Positions 25,871 through 37,250 of a stretch of DNA of 64,000 bases are shown here, piece by piece. Source of the stretch: Cercis canadensis (taxonomy: Eukaryota; Streptophyta; Magnoliopsida; Fabales; Fabaceae); the NCBI GenBank assembly GCA_003255065.1, contig QAOA01005271.1:434001-498000 (forward strand), read 5' to 3'. The notes under the pieces were generated by a model, which saw only the letters and a list, made by a program, of their open reading frames with translations, was not told the origin of the DNA and made no database searches. Positions within the stretch are counted from its first letter, which is position 1. Each line of letters opens with the position of its first letter. The translations under genes and the position numbers were made by a program.

Positions 25871-26255
25871 GGGGAGTACTATGCTAATCCGAGGTAGCGT
25901 TATCCCACCTCAGTTAGGTGGGTTCGAGTGAGACCTATCTAGTAATTTTGGTGTCATTACGAAGATACCAAAAAATTGAGTTATCAAGTAAGTGCTAAAA
26001 ACACAGTCCTTTATAAAATATAAGAACGACATGATATAGAAAAATATATTAGGAAGCAACTTTTTTAAGTTTTCTTTTTGGCAATTTTTTTTTTATATTA
26101 TGTCGTTCTTATATTTTATAAAGAACTATATGTTTTAGCATATATTGAGTGACTCAGTTTTTAAAAAATTTTGCAACAACACCAAAATCACATTATAAGT
26201 CCAACGAAATCCCACCCAAAACCTACCCAAAAAGGCTTTGATAGCATAGCCCTCA
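25871..26255. mobile_element. MITE/foldback element with arms of about 165 bp
   Basis: The left arm (from about GGGGAGTACTATGCTA) is the imperfect reverse complement of the right arm (to about TAGCATAGCCCTCACT). The inner arms match best: TTTATAAAATATAAGAACGA near 26012-26031 faces its complement near 26101-26122, around a spacer of 50-60 bp. No coding sequence. The flanking target duplication is not clear. Confidence 0.7.
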
Positions 26256-26499
26256 CTTAACTTCCAAATTCAAAATAAGCTTTTAGTAAAGTTAATGAAG
26301 ACAAAAGTAACAGTTTTCAGAGTATAACTTTAAATTTAAAAGAAGTGGTTTTTGGTAAAGTGGATAAAAGTAACAGTTATCAAAATCATGAATTTAATTT
26401 TTTTTTGTTATTTCGAATCCTTGACTTCATGTATACTATTCAAATCCTTTACTATTAGACCACATCTATTAGCTTAGAATCATGAATCCAATGAGGCAT

Positions 26500-26640
26500 C
26501 TTCGGGATGCACAGAAAATGCCTATATAATCTGACTAGCTCCTACAGAACAGATCACACAAGCTCAATTTTCCACAACACAAACACAGAATTTGGCCCTC
26601 TCTCTCTCCCTCTATGTTTCTCTACTTCTTCCAAATCCAG
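26500..26640 (+). promoter_or_regulatory. Shared promoter/leader module, copy P2 (before the hairpin locus)
   Basis: GCACAGAAAATGC, TATATAA at 26523-26529, TCTGACTAGCTCCTACAGAA, then a CT-rich leader ending CTTCTTCCAAATCCAGC. This parallels the CTTCCAAAGCC leader just before the ATG at 36313. Confidence 0.7.
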
Positions 26641-26666
26641 CATCAAGGAGCAAAGCAAGAAGAGAT

Positions 26667-27055
26667 CTAGCACTTGGAATTGGGAATGTGTTTGTGGACA
26701 ATGCTCATGTTGCAGTAACCTTCAGGTGGGTAGTGGCAACTTCAATTTCAGATTGGTTCAATCTCCCTTCATTGGTTCTCGGAGTTCGTCAGGTGCTTCT
26801 CAATGCATGCATCAGCACCTGCCTCAAGAAGGATCTGGGGTCTCTTTAAACTACAATGAACATAATAGGCAGATGTTTCTTGAGGGATATATATAGCTGA
26901 TGCATGCATTAGGGAGCTCAGTTTCGGGGCTGTCTCCTTGATGAACTCCGAAACCAATGAACGGGGTTGAACCAATCTGAAATTGAAGTTGGCACTACTC
27001 ACCCCAAGGTCAAATACAGCTTGAGCTTTGTCCACAATCACAGTCTCAATGCCCA
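26667..27055. repeat. Inverted duplication (hairpin-forming), arms of about 150 bp
   Basis: The arm at about 26667-26830 is the imperfect reverse complement of about 26877-27055. The best block is CAACTTCAATTTCAGATTGG (26738-26757), facing its exact complement near 26972-26991. TGCATGCATCAGC/GCTGATGCATGCA and CCTCAAGAA/TTCTTGAGG continue the pairing almost to the centre, leaving a loop of about 46 nt. Both arms read as weakly related protein-like sequence (FVDNAH versus IVDKAQ), so the source may be a coding fragment that I cannot identify. Confidence 0.8.
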
Positions 27056-27150
27056 GTGTTATAAGGAGGCCCGGCTCGATGGTAATGAGAATCAAGCTTT
27101 GTTATAAGCCTCTGTGGTGCAAGAGGAATGATCTGAAGAAGAATCAATGG
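27056..27150 (+). pseudogene. Remnant of the RRM-like gene exon 2 (3' end)
   Basis: CCTCTGTGGTGCAAGAGGAA (27109-27128) reads PLWCKR, matching the end of the intact paralogue at 44.7 kb (PLWCKR at 44728-44745). The preceding bases (TCGATGGTAATGAGAATCAA) also follow that exon loosely. Together with module P2 upstream, this shows that a copy of the small RRM-like gene once stood here and that its body was replaced by the inverted duplication. Confidence 0.55.
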
Positions 27151-28600
27151 TGCAACAGTTGACTTTGGATTTTGAAGAAAAGAGGAACCTTTTGATTAAT
27201 TCCATTTTGATCAATGAAAGAAGAAAAGAGGACTCTGAACTTGATTTGATTATTTACTGTGCTAAAGTTCAGGCTGTTATTCTTTGTGGTTGTTTCTTTT
27301 TTTTCTGCTTGAACTTCTGGTTCACCATTTTGTTATATGTATCTGTCAATTTTCCTTAACGATAAATGTTTATCTCTTCAGCGAGAAATATCATTAATAG
27401 ATATCTTCTTTTCTCTTATATTGTTGTTTGAAATTAATCTTTGCAATCACCAAAACAGCTAAACAATCCCACTCAAACTAGATCTTCGTTTCTTCCTCTC
27501 ATCCACGGTTCTAATGTTTCTCAGTGTCAAAAATTTACAGACAGAAAAGGGTGTCAAAAACTGGATAGTATGAAAAGTTATTCGATATAACCAATGCTTG
27601 TGTACTCCAAATCACCCATTTTCTTTTCTAACCCTAAAATACACCTTTTATCCTCCAAATTGTATAAATTAACTAGTATTATACTTTCCCTCAAAAATAT
27701 AAAATACTATTATACTTATTTTGTTTTCAAGATTTAATAATTAATTTCCATCTTCAATCATGATTATTGATATCCCTAAAAACAATTAAGGTAAATCTAA
27801 CAGAAATAATAGAGAAAACGACGGATGACCATAATAATTATGATAGACCTAACAGACAATAACAAAGATAACGGTCGATGTTTTGTACATATTTAAAAAA
27901 TAAAATTAATTTTATTTAAAATATAAATTTTAAAGAGAGTGATAATACTATCTCTCACTTTTGAGGGGTGGTAGCATAACAATTCTTAATATATATATAT
28001 ATATATATATATATGGATTTAAGGATATAAGTATACCGATTTTCTTATAAGCCATCATTGAAAGTTATATCCTCACATATAATGACAAGGAAATGGTGTG
28101 TACTTTAATTCCTTGCAAACCTTCTCAGAGGTTCAAGTTATGGGAAAATTGGAGCTCTGAGAGGGTTTACAAGAAAGAACACCATATGCTATCATACAGC
28201 CTCCCTGTTGGCAAAGATTGCTTCCCCCTTTGAGAACCAATGATGCTTGTGGAGAAAGACTTAGGACTAGCACGATGATTCAGTCGCATTATAAATGTCA
28301 AGCTCAACCATAGACTGAACCTCAGATTTAACCATATTGTAACCATAGTTTTACAATTTCATTGTAAAAAGAAAAGAAGAAAAAAACTGTTTAAGTTTTA
28401 ATCACTCAGTATTAAATAACATGCTTCTATGAATAATTATTTGTTACGAAAATAAACGGAAATACAAACCCCTAATCTTAGTATTTTAAAGTTTTTGCCC
28501 CTGAAAATACTTGAAAATGTTTTTGAACAATGAATTTTAAATTTTTTGAATATGTCTTTTCCATGGGTAAGCTTGTAGTGATAGGGTTCTAGCATTGTGC
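27151..28600. other. Intergenic within the duplicated block
   Basis: AT-rich. Holds (AT)n at 27989-28014, a degenerate ATAACG-type repeat at 27,740-27,900, and a segment around 28,030-28,080 related to 29,300-29,380 and 42,490-42,570 (TAAGCCATCATTGAAAGT-type blocks). No supportable gene. Confidence 0.5.
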
Positions 28601-28959
28601 CTGTCACAGTCTGGAAAATTAGGTTGTGAACAAAAAGACAAAATTTATGTCGACCAAGTAAACTCTAGTTTATACAATTTGTGCAAGTGTGCATTTCGAT
28701 GTGCAAAAAACTTACTGGTATATGAATCTTATTACAGAGAATATAAAAGAAACCATGACTTTTTTCAGAAGCGTTATAANCTGTCACAGTCTGGAAAATT
28801 AGGTTGTGAACAAAAAAACAAAATTTATGTCGACCAAGTAAACTCTAGTTTATACAATTTGTGCAAGTGTTCATTTCGATGTGCAAAAAACTTACTGGTA
28901 TATGAATCTTATTACAGAGAATATAAAAGAAACCATGACTTTTTTCAGAAGCGTTATAA
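28601..28959. repeat. N-separated direct duplication, 179-bp unit (likely assembly join)
   Basis: 28601-28779 is repeated at 28781-28959 with two substitutions; N at 28780 is the joint. The ORF crossing it (28595-29050) is open in both units but resembles no family I know. Confidence 0.85.
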
Positions 28960-29670
28960 TTCTGGATTTAGTCAAACAAAAAATTTAAAACTTTTTCTTT
29001 TGGACTTTCTTTGTAAAAAGAAGGATTTAATGCTTTTATATTTAATTTAGAATAGTCAAAAGTTTCTATCCCTTTTTTCTTCACTAATATTTCGAAACGG
29101 CTACGCATTAGTTAATTAAGTTCTTCGTTGTCTTTGTTTTCTTGTGATCAATGCAGCTGCTAATAAGGCAAGTATAGTAGTAGTATGAGTTTACGTTACA
29201 CGGTGCATTGACTCCAGAATCATGTGGTTCGCACCATATACTGCAGCTAGCAGAGAAAACAAGGGAAGTGTGAGTGTTTTATCTTTTAAATTCCAAATCA
29301 GGGGTTAAAGATAAGATATAATTATGCCAAGTTTATTAGAAGCCATCATTAGAAGTCATATCTTAATTCACGAGAAACACTAATCAGTTGCATTTCACGC
29401 TTTCTCATACCAATGGTGTGAAGTAAATCTGAGCTGTCAGTACAGCCACATTGCATTTGTTGATAAATAGCATCCAAATAGGTAGCTCATACACAAAATT
29501 ATTCAATATACCAAGAGAGTGTGCACCTCCTCTCAACTTTTTTCTTTTGCTAAAAGACACCTCATCTCTTCCAAATTATGATTTACACTACAAGTTAGTT
29601 AGAATTATACTTATTGTATGCTTAGGTCTAGAAATATTATTTTCTATCTTGGTTTATATAATTGATATCA

Positions 29671-30046
29671 CTAGAAAACAATTATGATAAGACTAACACC
29701 CAATAATGAAGCTATTGCTATATGTCTTGTATGTTTTTGTAAAATGGAAATAAGTAAAAGATTTAATATTGCGAAAAATAATTATGATAAACCAGTAATA
29801 GAAATTTATTAAGATAATGACCCGTTCGCCTTGTCGGTTTTTACAAAAATCGAAATATATAACTGATTCGACAAAAAATAATTATGATAAAAATAACAGC
29901 AAGATAACCAATTTTTTGTTGATTTTCGCAAAATGGAAATAAGTTAAATATCAATATTTTTAAAAATATTTATGATAGGTTAACGGAGAATTATGAACAT
30001 AATGACCATTGTCTTGTATATTTTCAAAAAAAAAAATAGAAATGCA
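29671..30046. repeat. Degenerate tandem array, period about 100-105 bp (left part)
   Basis: Units carry ATAATTATGATAAA, then an A-rich AACA..AATAACGAAGATAACG-type block, CTTGTA..TTT and AAAATGGAAATAAGTAA. At least three diverged units are seen before the copia element interrupts the array; it resumes at 35,329. Confidence 0.7.
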
Positions 30047-30364
30047 TGTACAGATTATTTATAATCTTGTAATGCAAGTTTTAGTTAGTTGACTAGTTTG
30101 ACTGATGTAATAAGTTAGTTAACTAGTTAACCTCAGTTAGTTAGTTTAGTTAACTCTGATTAAATTAGATAGTTAGTTCATAACCGTCATAGTTAGATGA
30201 GTTGGAGTTAGTTAGCTTTTACTTTCCATATATAACTACTGCTGATGTACTGTAGCAATCAGATAGAATATACTGGAAATTCTTCTAACTCTTCCTTCTT
30301 TCTCTCTCAACTCTCTCCTTGCTCTGGAGTTCCTTTCTGTTCTTGGGGATTCTGATATTTTACA
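30047..30364 (+). repeat. 5' LTR of the copia element
   Basis: 318 bp, rich in TTAGTTAGTT motifs. TATATAA near 30,230 and a pyrimidine-rich stretch near 30,285-30,320 are plausible U3/R signals. Confidence 0.97.
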
Positions 30365-30458
30365 TGGTATCAGAGCAAATCGATCTTGATTTGCAAATGT
30401 ATTCGATCTGTTGACTCAAATAGATTTGGTGAAAGATATTCCTTGATTGACTAAGAAG

Positions 30459-31198
30459 ATGGAAACTGAAACTGCATCGACGAATAAAGAAGCATCGAGC
30501 AGCGTTAATGGCGGTGATCCCATGGTATTAGCAAATTCTGATCATCCTGGAATGCAATTGGTGACATCTCATCTGACAGGTAACAATTACTTGTCATGGA
30601 ATAGGTCAATTAAAATAGCATTAGGAGCAAAGATGAAGCTTAGATTCATCGATGGAAGGTATGGTGTACCTGAAGAAGGATCAACTGAGTTTGATCATTG
30701 GATTCGTGTGGATTGCATGATTCGGTCATGGATCCTGAACTTCATTTCTAAAGAAATAGTGGAAGCTTTTCTCTATGCATCCACTGCAAGAGAACTGTGG
30801 GTGGAATTGGAAGAAAGGTTCGGTGAATCAAATGGACCACAGATTTACCAAATTCAACGAGAAATAAGCACAATTTCTCAAGGAAACCAATCAGTGGTCA
30901 AGTATTTCACAGCACTGAAGAAGCTATGGGATGAGTTGGATTGTGTCTAACCAATTCCAAAATGTACATGCAAGAACTGCACCTGTGATGTTACAAAGAA
31001 AGTCGTTGATCTTGCACACTCCAGCAAGCTACTACAGTTCTTAATGGGGCTTAGTGAGGACTTTGACCATATCAGGAACCAAATTCTAGTAATGGACCCC
31101 TTACCCTCAGTGAATAAGGCATACTCAATGACTTTACACATTGAAAAGCAACGTGAGGTCCATACTCTAGCCTGGCAAGGAAGGTTGAGAATTCAACT
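30459..31198 (+). pseudogene. copia gag, N-terminal part, interrupted
   Basis: From the Met at 30459, the capsid-like (UBN2/Retrotran_gag) region reads HLTGNNYLSWNRSIKIALGA and continues to WDELDCV, where TAA (30948-30950) interrupts it. The same frame continues with gag-like sequence (LLQFLMGLSEDFDHIRNQIL) to about 31,165. There a frameshift moves coding into the frame of the following ORF. Confidence 0.88.
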
Positions 31199-34100
31199 AT
31201 GCTAGCAAGAACCCCAATAGGAAGAGGTGCTGGAAATGGTTTTGGCAGAGGACATCATAAGAAGCCAAATTACAATGAAAAGAAAAATGAAAAATACGAA
31301 AAATTGTCATGTACTCATTGTAATACTGGAGGTCACACTAGAGATACTTGCTTCAAGTTACATGGGTATCCAGATTGGTATAAGGAGCTTAAGGGGCAAC
31401 GCAGTCAAGCAATGGGAGGCAGGCATATGGCCAATCTAGCTGATAATCCCTTAGATGCCAACATGATCAATGCTGGAGAGAAAACCTTTGATCCAAGAAC
31501 ATCTTTGGCAGAACTAATTCAACAGGAACTCTCAAAAATGATGAAAGGACATGGTAATTACGAAGGGAATCATGTCAATTTTGCTCATATTGAGGATTTT
31601 GCAGGTAACATTTCCAACTCTACTCTTCATTCTGCTTTACATATAGTAGATAATATGGATACTGGAACCTGGATAGTGGACACAGGGGCATCAAACCACA
31701 TGTGCATTAACTCAGATCTTTTACATAACTCAAAACCAGTAACACAAATCACTCCTGTCTATTTACCTGATGGTTCTGTTAAGCTAGTCCAACAAATTGG
31801 TGATGTTCACCTTAGCCCTACTCTTATTTTGACTGATGCTCTCTATATTCCTAGTTTCAAGTTTAACCTTCTTTCAGTAAGGAAACTATCCAAAACTGCT
31901 CAGATTAAGTTTGTTTTTCTTCCTGACAAATGCCTTCTGCAGGACCCTCTGACTGAAGCTGTTATAGCCATTGGTAAAGTGGTAGGGAACCTATACATTC
32001 TAGACAAATCTTCATTTCGTAGTACTGCTACTTCTTTGCTTTCTTGTAATAATCAGATTGACTTAGTCAAATCTTCCTTTAATTCCATCTGTAATTCTGT
32101 CAATCTACCTTGTACTGGCACTAGTCAATTGAATAAAAATTCTGAAACCTTATGGCATAATAGACTTGGCCATGCTCCATTAAAGACATTACAACATATC
32201 TCCTTTTTGAAAGAGATGGATACCCCACTACTTTCTACTTGTGACATTTGTCATAAATCAAAACAGCATCGCTTACCCTTTCCCCTCAGTAACTCCAAAT
32301 CAGAATCTCCTTTTGACCTCATGCATATCGATCTATGGGGTCCCTATAGCAAAACCTCTATAACTGGTGCACATTACATGCTCACTGTGGTGGATGATTG
32401 CAGTAGAGCAACTTGGATTTTTCTGCTCACTCATAAGCACCAAACTTTGCAAACACTGAAATCTTTCTTTCAAATGGTGCACAACCAATTTCAAACGCAT
32501 ATTAAATGCATTAGGACAGATAATGGCTCAGAATTTACTAGCAATGCTTGTCAGTCTCTTCTATCTGCATTAGGCATTCTACATCATAGGAGTTGTGCTT
32601 ATACTCCTCAACAAAATGGCATTGTTGAGCGCAAGCATAAACATCTTTTACAGATTGCTAGAGCTTTAATGTTTCAAGCTCATTTGCCTATTAAGTTTTG
32701 GGGTCATTCCCTTTTAATGGCTGCATATATTATTAATCGTTTACCATCTCAGATTTTGGAATGGAAGACCCCTTATGAACTTCTGCATAAAAGGAAACCA
32801 GATTATTCCTTATTGAAATGTTTTGGTTGCCTTTGTTATGTCACCAACACACACCCTCACAAGGATAAATTTGCAGCCAGAGCATATAGATGCATTTTTT
32901 TGGGTTTTGTCACAGGACAAAAAGCATATAGAGTCTATGATTTAGATTCTAACTAGTTTTACACTTCTCGAGATGTTATGTTTCATGAAAATCTTTTTCC
33001 TTTTGCCACTGCACCTTCCACTGATAGTGAGATTTCTTTACCAATCCCTTTCCCTGATTTTGATACTTTTACTACCTCACCTCTGCCAACCACATCACTT
33101 TCCTCTCTGCCAACACCACCACCAACTCAGAACTCTGTTCCTCTTACTGTTGATTCTGAGAACCAGTCCTCCATTCTTCCTGCCTCACCTTTATCTTCTC
33201 CTACAGGTACATCTGACTCCCTTCCTCTTCCTATACCACTTGATATCCCTCCTACTAGACAAAGTTATCGCCCAAAGTTCAAACCCCCTTGGCTACAAGA
33301 TTTTGTCTCACATGTGACTGTTTCTCCTACTTTACCAGAGGCTGTTGCTACCTCAGTTAGTGGTTCTTCTGCCTATACTCCCCCTACCTTTCTTTATTAC
33401 AGTTCCCCACTTTTTACTGAGTCTTACATGTCATTTCTTGCTAATGTGACCACTGTCCCTGAACCTCGTTCATACTATCATGCTAGTAAGCATGCCAAAT
33501 GGGTAGAGGCTATGAATACTGAACTACAAGCTCTTGAATCAAATCACACTTGGGACTTGGTCCCTTTACCTCCTGGAAAGAAGGCCATTGGTTCTAAATG
33601 GGTTTACAAGGTAAAATACCTGCCTGATGGGACTGTTGAACGTTACAAAGCCAGGCTGGTTGCCAAAGGCTATCACCAGATTGAAGGAGTAGACTATAAA
33701 GACAGTTTTTCCCCTGTGGCTAAGTTGGTCACTGTCCGCATTTTCTTAGCCATTGCATCTGCTCAGAATTGGCCTTTGCATCAGTTGGACATCAATAATG
33801 CCTTCTTACATGGCTCTCTTAATGAGGAAGTTTACATGCACCCTCCACAAGGCTACCACATTGCCAAGCCAACTGAGGTTTGTCTACTGAAAAGGTCCCT
33901 CTATGGCTTGAAACAAGCCTCCCGTCAGTGGAACCTTGCCTTCTGTACTAAACTTCAGGATTATGGGTTTGTCCAAAGTGCACATGATCACTGCCTCTTC
34001 ACCATGACCAGATCAGGTTCATTCTTGGCCTTGCTTGTTTACGTTGATGATGTCTTAGTTACTGGCACAAGTGACCATGACATCCAGCAGGTCAAACAGT

Positions 34101-35002
34101 TCCTTCACACCACGTTTACCATCAAGGACATGGGATTTGCTAAGTATTTTCTAGGCCTTGAGATTGCTCGTGGGCCATCTGGCACCTATGTCAACCAACG
34201 GAAATATGTCCTTGACATTCTCCAAGATACTGGCCTCCTTGGAGCTAAGCCTGCTGCTTCCCCTTTACCCAAAGGACAAAAGTTTTCCTCTGCTGGAGCT
34301 CCTTTGCATGAACCAGACAGGTTTCGCAGGCTTGTAGGCAGATTGCTCTATCTTGGTCTCACCAGGCCTGACATCACTCATGCGGTTCAACAGTTAAGCC
34401 AATACCTCCATTCTCCCACTCAAGCACACTGGAATGGTGCTGTTCATGTGCTGAAATACCTCAAAGGCACTCCTTCTCGTGGCTTGTTTTTCCCTTCTGG
34501 CCATAATCTCTCTCTTACTGGTTACTGTGATGCAGATTGGGCAGCCTGCAAGGATACCCACAGGTCCATTACTGGCTACTGCGTCTTCTTAGGCTCTTCT
34601 TTAATTTCTTGGAAAACCAAGAAACAATCTACTGTCAGCAGGTCCTCAGCTGAAGCTGAATACCGCAGCCTAGCAACCACTGTTTGTGAGCTCACCTGGA
34701 TTCATTATCTTTTACAAGACTTTCAATTACATGTTCCTTTACCTATTTCCTTGTGGTGTGATAATTTAGCAGCTTTGCATATCACTGCTAATCCAGTCTT
34801 CCACGAGCGCACCAAACACATTGAAATAGACTGTCATCTAGTTCGTGACAAATACAAGGAAGGCTTTGTTCATCCTCAACACATCTCCACCACACATCAG
34901 CTGGCTGACATCTTCACCAAAAACCTTGCTGGCCCACAGTTCACCTCCATTGTGTCCAAGTTGGGTTTGGTGGATTTTCATCACTCCCAAACTCCACCTT
35001 GA
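31199..35002 (+). pseudogene. copia gag C-terminus + pol polyprotein, one internal stop
   Basis: In order: CCHC knuckle (Cys38, Cys41, His46, Cys51 of this frame), aspartic protease WIVDTGASNHM, GAG-pre-integrase LWHNRLGHAPL, integrase core with DLWGPY, RTDNGSEF and NGIVERKH, then a TAG at 32954-32956. The same frame resumes at once (FYTSRDVMFHENLFPF) and continues with a Pro/Ser-rich linker, reverse transcriptase (KARLVAKGYHQ, QLDINNAFLHG, SLYGLKQASRQW, YVDDVLV) and RNase H (GYCDADWAACKD, SRSSAEAEYRSLA, KHIEIDCH), ending 8 bp before LTR-side polypurines. All catalytic motifs are present. The single stop and the gag lesions are the only breaks I see. Confidence 0.95.
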
Positions 35003-35010
35003 AGGGGGGC

Positions 35011-35328
35011 TGTACAGATTATTTATAATCTTGTAATGCAAGTTTTAGTTAGTTGACTAGTTTGACTGATGTAATAAGTTAGTTAACTAGTTAACCTCAG
35101 TTAGTTAGTTTAGTTAACTCTGATTAAATTAGATAGTTAGTTCATAACCGTCATAGTTAGATGAGCTGGAGTTAGTTAGCTTTTACTTTCCATATATAAC
35201 TACTGCTGATGTACTGTAGCAATCAGATAGAATATACTGGAAATTCTTCTAACTCTTCCTTCTCTCTCTCTCAACTCTCTCCTTGCTTTGGAGTTCCTTT
35301 CTGTTCTTGGGGATTCTGATATTTTACA
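35011..35328 (+). repeat. 3' LTR of the copia element
   Basis: 318 bp, identical to the 5' LTR except for three substitutions (GTTGGAG/GCTGGAG, TTCTTTC/TTCTCTC, GCTCTGG/GCTTTGG). Confidence 0.97.
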
Positions 35329-35620
35329 ATGAATAAGAGATTAATATTACTAAAATAATTATGATAAAACTAACATAAAATAAAAAAAGATAACAATTGA
35401 TGTAGCTTGTAGGATCTTTTTGTAAAATGGAAATAAGTAAGAGATTTATATTCTTGAAAATAATTATGATAAACTTAACAGAAAATAACAAAAATAACGA
35501 ACATTGTCTTGTAACGCTTCAGACAAAAAAAAAAAATATAAAAAATCAATATTGCCAAAAAATAATCAGGATAAAACTAATAGATAACGGTTGATATTTT
35601 GTACATTTTTTTTCGGATTG
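35329..35620. repeat. Degenerate tandem array, right part (after the copia insertion)
   Basis: Continues the units seen at 29,671-30,046: ATAATTATGATAAA, AAAATAACAAAAATAACG, AAAATGGAAATAAGTAAGAG. It ends about 520 bp before promoter module P3. Confidence 0.7.
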
Positions 35621-36127
35621 TAGATATATATATATAAGAGCATAACCATATATATTGAAAGAAATAAAAAAAAAATCCAAATGAATGAAAATAAAACTAT
35701 ATAAAGAAAAATGATTTCGTAAGAAGAATTGTGTCCATTTCGTATTTTAAATTTACACAAATACTCTTAGAAGTTTTTGGACTTAAAAACTTGACATGAT
35801 GTACATTTCTGCTTTGTTGCCTTAATATATATACAATACTTGAATATTCTGATAGATGGGGAATGCAAGCTGATATTAATTTATGCTTTTCTTGAGCAGT
35901 TATGTGCAAATAGAAAATAATAGAAATTAAAAAAATTTGACAAAGAATGACCAAGTAACTGCAAAAAATATAATATAATATCGGCTGACAGACACTCATG
36001 ACTTGGACTTCAAATTTAGCCTTGTATGGATACTTTTTCTTTGGTAATGAGCCTTATATGTATAGTAAATAATGAAGAAAGTATAAAGGCTGAGATTTCA
36101 TAATGTTGAAATAACTCAGACACTATC

Positions 36128-36312
36128 AGAAAGGCCCACAAAACGGCTTTATAATCTGATTATCTCCTACAGAATAGAGCACACCAGTTGAGCTTTTCCA
36201 AAGAACATTGCCTGCTTCGTTCTAGTCCTCCTTCCTTCCTTGTAAACATTCTCTGAGCTCAAATCTTAGTCTATCCCACTCTTTTATTTCTTCCAAAGCC
36301 TAGTTACAAGCC
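36128..36312 (+). promoter_or_regulatory. Shared promoter/leader module, copy P3
   Basis: CCCACAAAACGGC, TTTATAA at 36148-36154, TCTGATTATCTCCTACAGAA, then GAACATTGCCTGCTTCG and a CT-rich leader up to ATG 36313. Diverged at TATA compared with P1, P2, P4 and P5. Confidence 0.75.
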
Positions 36313-36942
36313 ATGGCAAGTGCAAATGAGGAGAACGAAGCTACTACTGAGAAATCAGTGTCTGATGAGGAAGGCTCTCCGGTACAAACCCCGGTTACAA
36401 GCTCATCTGCTTTAACAAGCCGGGCTACGAGACTCAACCCCAATGCCCAGGATTGGGATATAGCAAAGGAGCGTTCGTCCAGGGCACAAAGGTGCCTGTA
36501 CCTGACTTTCTCCAATTCCCAACCTTTTTGTGAATCAGAGATTTCTGATTTCTTCAACAAGTAGGTTTCCTTTGCTTTGCTTCTAATTAATAATTAGAAC
36601 CAGTAATTTTTTCTTGTCTTCGTTTCCATCAGCTTCATTTGTCACTGTTTGAGTAAGCCCTAGAAATTTTACATCTTTTTTTTACTAATAAATTTTATTA
36701 AATGTGGCCTTGCTAATTAATGGTCCATTGATGTGCTGATCAGTGTGTTTGGTGACTATGGTCCATGTGTGGAGAGTGTGCACGTGATTCGGCCAAAAGG
36801 CAACAGTCCACCAGTGGAAGGGAAGGTGATTTTTTGCTTTATGAGTGTTCCTATGAGGGTAATGGCTGGCAGGGAGGAAGCAAAGTACGAAGTGAATGAG
36901 AAGACTCTTTCCTGCAAGTGGTTTAAGCGAAGGAGGGATTAA
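36313..36942 (+). CDS. Small PAM2-like + RRM-like RNA-binding protein, paralogue A (148 aa)
   Basis: Exons 36313-36560 and 36744-36942 (GT-AG; the intron splits a codon after its second base). The low-complexity acidic N-terminus is followed by LNPNAQDW (about residues 43-50), resembling a PAM2 motif (LNPxAxxF), which binds the MLLE domain of poly(A)-binding protein; here Trp replaces Phe, as in the PAM2w variant of LARP4. An RRM-like fold follows: RCLYLTFSNSQPFCESEISDFF as strand/helix 1, VFGDYGPCVESVHVIRP, GKVIFCF as the RNP1-like strand, and a closing KTLSCKWFKRRRD. I know the pattern from plant RRM-family proteins annotated only as RNA-binding. Its tandem relative is at 44.2 kb and broken copies are at 27.06 and 40.2 kb. 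The PABP link is inference. Confidence 0.8.
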
Positions 36943-37250
36943 GAAGCACTAGCAGCAATAGTCCAAATTAAAATTGCTTGTTTAAGGATGTTGATGGAGC
37001 AATTAGGATAAATGACTATGATCTATCATGTAGTAGTTGTTTCTTGATCAACTTTTGTCTTTCATCGGAGTAGGATGGTTGTATCTTTTTCCTTTTCTTT
37101 TTTGTGGAAATTTGGAGGGTTTATCTGATAGGGTTTTCAAATTCCCTTTATCAACCTCAAATGCCATTTCTCTATAAACTCATCTGAATCATTTTGATGA
37201 ATGGTTGGTGTGTAATTTTGTTTTTACCTTGAATCTTAGAGAAGTTGCTT
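36943..37250. other. 3' flank of paralogue A, conserved with the other copies
   Basis: Blocks such as GTTTCTTGAT, AAATTTGGAGGG and CAAATGCCATTTCTCTATAA recur after the pseudogene at 40.8-40.91 kb and, less well, after 44.8 kb, so the duplicated unit includes the 3' UTR. Confidence 0.6.

Larger units (their letters stand above)
30047..35328 (+). mobile_element. Ty1/copia LTR retrotransposon, near-complete, with lesions
   Basis: Two 318-bp LTRs (30047-30364, 35011-35328) begin TGTACAG and end TTTTACA. I count three substitutions between them, so insertion is recent. The primer-binding site TGGTATCAGAGC at 30365-30376 is complementary to the 3' end of initiator tRNA-Met. A polypurine tract (GAAGGGGGGC) ends at 35010. 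Flanking 5-mers are ATGCA and ATGAA, a one-mismatch target duplication. Order gag, protease, integrase, reverse transcriptase, RNase H is that of copia. Gag carries a stop and a frameshift, and pol one stop, so this copy is probably not autonomous. Confidence 0.97.

Noticed and set aside
26769..27095. 108-residue ORF on the minus strand across the inverted duplication (LLEAGADACIEKH suggests an ankyrin repeat)
   Set aside because: It runs through both hairpin arms, so part of it is antisense of the other; a single ankyrin-like phrase is not enough to call a gene.
28595..29050. 151-residue ORF with an internal repeat
   Set aside because: The repeat is created by the N-joined assembly duplication; one unit alone is short and resembles no known family.
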